A DNA stretch of 37,385 bases from a virus: the IMG/VR virus record IMGVR_UViG_3300046004_001005, positions 1 to 37,385 of that record; one strand, 5' to 3'. Both the position numbers and the translations under genes were made by a program. Numbering within the stretch: the first letter of the stretch is position 1; each line of letters starts with the position of its first letter. A model generated the notes under the pieces. The model saw only the letters and a program-made list of their open reading frames with translations. It did no database searches and was not told where the DNA came from. Shown here in pieces: positions 34,275 to 37,385 of the stretch.

Positions 34275-35750
34275 CTAGAAAGGCGATCCGCGCGTGATCT
34301 TGCCGCTACTGTCTATCTCTATCCACTCATCATCAATCAGGCTTTTAAGTGCGCGCCCGAATTGCGTCCGTGAGGCGTCAGATTTGCCGCCCATGGCGTG
34401 ATAGAACGAATCTCGTACTAACTCCTTCATTACCCAATCATCGCCTGTGCGCGCCATTTCTCGCGCTATCAGGTTGTTAAGCGTTTGGTTGTGACCAGTC
34501 AAGTCCTGGCGATCTCCAGCTGCCGATTGGTCGTATTTCGGAACTAGGCTAACCATCGGCCTTCCTTTTGCGTCATTGCGGCCAATCTCTACCGACTCAA
34601 GCTTAAAACCCATGTCTTCAATCGGGTCGCTATCCTTTGCCTTGGTGCAGGTGAGCTTTGTCACCTTCTTGCCGCTGCTGGTTACCTTGAACTCAAAGTC
34701 ACAGGCGGCACGCAATGCGCTTGAGCCTCGCGCGCCTTTGTCCGCGTCTTTGCCGCTATGGTGGATCACTAGCACGGTTGCGCCGGTCACTTCGCGTATG
34801 CGGTCGCAGGATCTAACGAAAGCACCCATTTCAGCCGCGCTGTTTTCATCGCCAGCAAATGTACGCGCCAGGGTGTCGATTACCACAAGCTTAATGGGCG
34901 ATTGCAGCTCGTCGGCGGCGTCTAGGCATAGCTCAACCAAGTGCTGGCACTCTATCGCCTCGTTAATAGTCACGGCGCTACCAAGGATGCCAAGGTTTCG
35001 CAAGGGCTGCTGATAGCGGATCTCCCATGCCTTTTTGCGAAGATGCAAACCTGCCGCGCCCTCTGCGCCGATGTAGATAACGTGGCCTGATTGATCAACG
35101 TCACGACCATGCCAGCTCTTGGCCGCTGCAATGCTTGCCGCCATGTCTAGGCCTAGGAATGACTTATAAGCGCCAGATGGACCATAGATCATGCCGAAAG
35201 CGTCAGCCGGAATCACGCCATCTATCAGCCACTTTTGGTTGGCGATTGCGTCAAGAGCTGCGTCGGAGTCATACGCCAGTCGGCGTGCAAATGGGTTATC
35301 GCTTTTTTCTTCTGGTTCCAGTGCGTTTAGCTTGGCTAATTGCTCGTTAGCGCCGCGCAGCTTTTCATGTGCCTCGGCTAGCTGCGCAATGTCTTCTGAT
35401 GCCAAGTCGCCTTTGAGTGCTTGAGCCGCTGCAATGTCCACGATCATTTGTGCATGGTCGCGTGCAGATGATGCGGATTGAATCTGATACTCTCTGCGCC
35501 GCTCAGGGTTTAATGAGTCCGCGAACAGGTCAGAAAGGCGCAGGTCAACAGCGGCAACAACGTCGCTGGTTTCGCAGCCTGCAAAGCAGTGCACTAAAAC
35601 GCGGCCATCTTTCTCCGCAACCGTCAAGCAGTCATGCCCGCCATGCGCTGGACAGCTAGCCATCCAACCGTTGCCGGATTTTTTTACGTTAGCAAGGCGC
35701 GATAGCAACAGATCAGCAACGCCGCCGCCGTGCGTGAATTTGGTTCTCAT
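34275..35750 (-). CDS. Primase/helicase-like protein: CHC2-type zinc finger plus RecA-like (RepA/AAA_25) ATPase
   Basis: A 491-residue replication protein. The N-terminal about 75 residues are a CHC2-like finger as in DnaG/toprim-type proteins (WMASCPAHGGHDCLTV then VLVHCFAGCE). Residues 165-400 are a RecA-like ATPase: Walker A GPSGAYKS, a GAEGAAGLHLRKKAWEIR motif, Walker B KLVVIDTLAR with FAGDENSAAEMGAFV, VLVIHHSGKDADKGARGSSA (motif 3/sensor). The rest is a winged-helix-like tail (SRTQFGRALKSLIDDEWIEI). No clear TOPRIM/Prim-Pol catalytic core is visible between them, so it is best called a helicase with a zinc finger. The closest known type is RSF1010 RepA/AAA_25 helicase. Sits between the iteron array and the HTH regulator. 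Confidence 0.85.
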   Translation of the reverse strand: MRTKFTHGGGVADLLLSRLANVKKSGNGWMASCPAHGGHDCLTVAEKDGRVLVHCFAGCETSDVVAAVDLRLSDLFADSLNPERRREYQIQSASSARDHAQMIVDIAAAQALKGDLASEDIAQLAEAHEKLRGANEQLAKLNALEPEEKSDNPFARRLAYDSDAALDAIANQKWLIDGVIPADAFGMIYGPSGAYKSFLGLDMAASIAAAKSWHGRDVDQSGHVIYIGAEGAAGLHLRKKAWEIRYQQPLRNLGILGSAVTINEAIECQHLVELCLDAADELQSPIKLVVIDTLARTFAGDENSAAEMGAFVRSCDRIREVTGATVLVIHHSGKDADKGARGSSALRAACDFEFKVTSSGKKVTKLTCTKAKDSDPIEDMGFKLESVEIGRNDAKGRPMVSLVPKYDQSAAGDRQDLTGHNQTLNNLIAREMARTGDDWVMKELVRDSFYHAMGGKSDASRTQFGRALKSLIDDEWIEIDSSGKITRGSPF

Positions 35751-35776
35751 CCTTTAGCCCTCTATGGCTGGGCTTT

Positions 35777-35962
35777 TTATTGGTCTGCGTCCGCCTGCGA
35801 CTCTACCCAATCACTCAGCTTCTCAAGCGTTCGGTATTGCGGGTTCGTGTCGATGCCACTGGCGATTCGCCACACCTGCTGATAGTGGATACCTGCCTCT
35901 CGCGCTGCTGTCGAAAGGTTCGCGGCTTTGAGTGCTTCGCGGATCTGATGAATGTTAAGCAT
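35777..35962 (-). CDS. Small HTH regulator (Cro-like)
   Basis: A 61-residue protein: IHQIREALKAANLSTAAREA then GIHYQQVWRIASGIDTNPQY, a helix-turn-helix with AREAGIHYQQVWRI as turn and recognition helix, then RTLEKLSDWVES. Size and place (divergent from the helicase operon and upstream of the ATPase gene) fit an early repressor/switch regulator. GAGG lies 8 bases upstream of the ATG. No second repressor partner is seen. Confidence 0.8.
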   Translation of the reverse strand: MLNIHQIREALKAANLSTAAREAGIHYQQVWRIASGIDTNPQYRTLEKLSDWVESQADADQ

Positions 35963-35997
35963 GGGTTAGCCTCAATTTGTGCGGTTAAATTTACAGG

Positions 35998-36026
35998 TTG
36001 AGAGATTATGCGCGAAGGCCTATGAT
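35998..36026 (+). promoter_or_regulatory. Sigma70-like promoter for the helicase operon
   Basis: TTGAGA, 17 bases, TATGAT in the divergent gap between the HTH regulator and the helicase. A GTTAAATTTAC near-palindrome at about 35984-35994 could be an operator for the regulator. Confidence 0.68.
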
Positions 36027-36051
36027 TGCAAGCAATTCAACGCGGGAGGTT

Positions 36052-37385
36052 ATGAAAGTGGAAATAAAGCTGCGAGAGTATCAGCAAGAGGTTTATCAGA
36101 AGGTAATCGAGCATTTTCGCTCAAAGGATGGCGCTAATCCGGTGATTGCGGATATGAGCGTGGGCAGCGGAAAGACAGCACTAGCCGCTTTTTTGGCTAA
36201 GCACTCAGCCGACAAAGGTGGGCGCGTGATGATCCTTGCGCGACAAGGCGAGCTAGTGCAGCAAGATGGCGAGTTTGCCGAAATGATTGGTGTGAAAGTC
36301 AGCTATTACAGCGCATCGCTTGGCGCTAAAAGCGTTCGCCATAACGTGATTGCAGGCACCGAAGGCACAGTGGCTAGGCAACTAGACAAGGCCTTCGCTA
36401 GCTGGCTGCCTGACTTGGTGATCGTGGATGAATGCCACCAAGCCGACCACGAAGACGAAAGAACAATGATGATGCGGATCATGCTGCATTTTCAGCTACT
36501 TAATCCGAAGGTGCGAATCCTTGGCCTGACCGGCTCGCCTTTTCGCGGCACTGAAACAATTATCGGTGACTTCTGGTCTAAGTGCTTGGCGAGCATATCC
36601 ACCGACTATCTAGTGGGCGAAGGATGGTTAGTCCCGGTGCATTTCGGCTGGCCAGAACACGACGAAGACTCTTTTGATTTTAGCAAGCTAGAGCAAGAAA
36701 ACGGCGGGTTAGAGTTTACTGACGAACAGATGGACAGGTTCCGCGCTGGCGACCCGACCAAGACCGAGCGGATTACGGCGGAGGTTGTACAGCGCACCGC
36801 TGATGATCTTGGCGTTCTGATCTTTGCGCAAACCAAGAAGCATTGCGCGGAAATTGCTGGCGCTTTGCCGCTTGGTAGTTGGGCGATCATTACCGACGAA
36901 ACGCCGGACAAAGAGCGCGCTGAATCACTAGCGAAGGCAAAAACAGGCGAAATCAAATACATGATTAACGTTGCCGTGCTAACAACCGGCGTCGATGTGC
37001 CTTATTGGCAATCAATTGTGTACCTGCGCCCTGTTGGGTCGCTTGTGCTGCTGATTCAATCTATCGGGCGGATATTGAGGCTACTGATTGAGTCCGGCGT
37101 AGACATGGGCGAACTAGACGCCGATGGTCGCGCTGCTGAAATCGCCGCAAGCCGCAAGCCGTTCGGGCGTGTGTATGACTATGCGGGCGTGATGGATCGT
37201 CTCGGCCATCTTTACGAAAACCCAATGCTTGCCCAAGCGCAATATGAGCGCGCCAAGCGTGAAGGCTCAACTATTGAATGCCCGCGCTGCAACGTAGAGA
37301 ACAGCGACAAGGCTAGGCGCTGCATTGGCGTAGATAGCAAGGGCGTGCGCTGTGATCATTTTTGGATTAAGCAGGATTGCCGCAT
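36052..37385 (+). CDS. SF2 DEAH-type DNA helicase, 5' part
   Basis: Runs off the window and continues at base 1 (total about 593 residues). Motifs: REYQQEV (Q-like) at 8-14, Walker A GSGKT at 38-42, DECH at 126-129 (motif II), TGSPFR at 160-165 (motif III), TTGVDVPY around 311-318 (motif V) and QSIGRILR at 336-343 (motif VI, with the arginine finger). This RecQ-unrelated, RadD/Rad25-like type unwinds or translocates on DNA, possibly for recombination with the nuclease encoded next. Zn-ribbon Cys begin at residue 410. GGAGG lies just before the ATG. Confidence 0.92.
   Translation, partial: MKVEIKLREYQQEVYQKVIEHFRSKDGANPVIADMSVGSGKTALAAFLAKHSADKGGRVMILARQGELVQQDGEFAEMIGVKVSYYSASLGAKSVRHNVIAGTEGTVARQLDKAFASWLPDLVIVDECHQADHEDERTMMMRIMLHFQLLNPKVRILGLTGSPFRGTETIIGDFWSKCLASISTDYLVGEGWLVPVHFGWPEHDEDSFDFSKLEQENGGLEFTDEQMDRFRAGDPTKTERITAEVVQRTADDLGVLIFAQTKKHCAEIAGALPLGSWAIITDETPDKERAESLAKAKTGEIKYMINVAVLTTGVDVPYWQSIVYLRPVGSLVLLIQSIGRILRLLIESGVDMGELDADGRAAEIAASRKPFGRVYDYAGVMDRLGHLYENPMLAQAQYERAKREGSTIECPRCNVENSDKARRCIGVDSKGVRCDHFWIKQDCR
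37259..37384. repeat. Right copy of terminal direct repeat
   Basis: Repeats bases 1-126 exactly. The helicase reads through it in phase, so it should be collapsed to one copy when counting genome length (about 37,258 bases). Confidence 0.95.

Noticed and set aside
34079-34297. 72-codon plus-strand ORF across the repeat array
   Set aside because: Spans repeats and a terminator, has no plus-strand promoter or ribosome site, and overlaps the end of the primase/helicase gene.
35756-35778. Hairpin AGCCC/GGGCT followed by TTTTT on the plus strand
   Set aside because: No plus-strand gene ends there and the minus strand lacks a T-run, so terminator function is doubtful.
1-37385. Temperate lifestyle module (integrase, CI repressor, attachment site)
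   Set aside because: No tyrosine or serine recombinase, no two-domain repressor and no attachment-site pair was recognised; only small HTH proteins are present.

Overview
The window looks like an essentially complete genome of a tailed phage with a long non-contractile tail (siphovirus type). The last 126 bases before the final one (37259-37384) repeat bases 1-126, and the helicase gene that runs off the right end continues in frame at base 1. The contig is therefore circular or terminally redundant, about 37.26 kb. Terminase, portal, capsid, tail tube, tape measure and tail tip genes are all present, with no tail sheath. I see no integrase, no recognisable CI-type repressor and no DNA polymerase, so a virulent phage relying on the host replisome is the simplest reading. 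The TipJ-like tail protein, DUF4055 portal, RMF/CrpP-like ORF and DUF551/DUF1353/Lar-like genes suggest a proteobacterial, probably gammaproteobacterial host (inference; the host cannot be fixed from sequence alone).

Layout. (A) 36052-37385 joined to 1-4289, plus strand: DNA metabolism, comprising an SF2 helicase with C-terminal zinc ribbons, a VRR-NUC nuclease, a RecE-like exonuclease, an unknown protein in the usual annealing-protein position, SSB, small regulators and a beta-class DNA methyltransferase. (B) 4286-5248, minus: lysis block with an M15 endolysin, a small lipoprotein and a DUF1353 protein. (C) 5361-7114, plus: a chain of small, translationally coupled proteins, including two membrane peptides and an RMF/CrpP-like ORF that overlaps a Cys-rich ORF. 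(D) 7107-23423, minus, listed in reverse of transcription: tail tip, peptidase, DUF1833, tailspike, tape measure, frameshifted chaperones, tail tube, neck proteins, capsid, scaffold, membrane protein, MuF and portal. Several sub-blocks start after a terminator and share the promoter motif TTTGCC-N16-CATAA. (E) 23511-26697, minus: accessory genes and both terminase subunits. (F) 26697-27486: small membrane and coiled-coil proteins. (G) 27487-27890: a gene-free stretch packed with hairpins, including a 73-nt four-armed, tRNA-like fold. (H) 27891-33646, minus: a train of about 19 small genes joined mostly by 4-base start/stop overlaps, including a DfrB (R67-type dihydrofolate reductase) homologue broken by one extra base and a Lar-like protein. 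(I) 33647-34274: a gene-free region with 13 copies of a TGTTTCG[C/G]T-type repeat, a candidate replication origin or operator array. (J) 34275-35962, minus: primase/helicase-like ATPase and a small HTH regulator, divergent from the SF2 helicase.

Together the plus-strand recombination set and the minus-strand CHC2-finger ATPase probably initiate and process replication. Block D builds heads and tails from several late promoters. Terminase packages concatemers, and the endolysin with one of several small membrane proteins releases progeny. The least explained parts are the structured RNA region (G), the repeat array (I) and the broken DfrB-like gene in (H).
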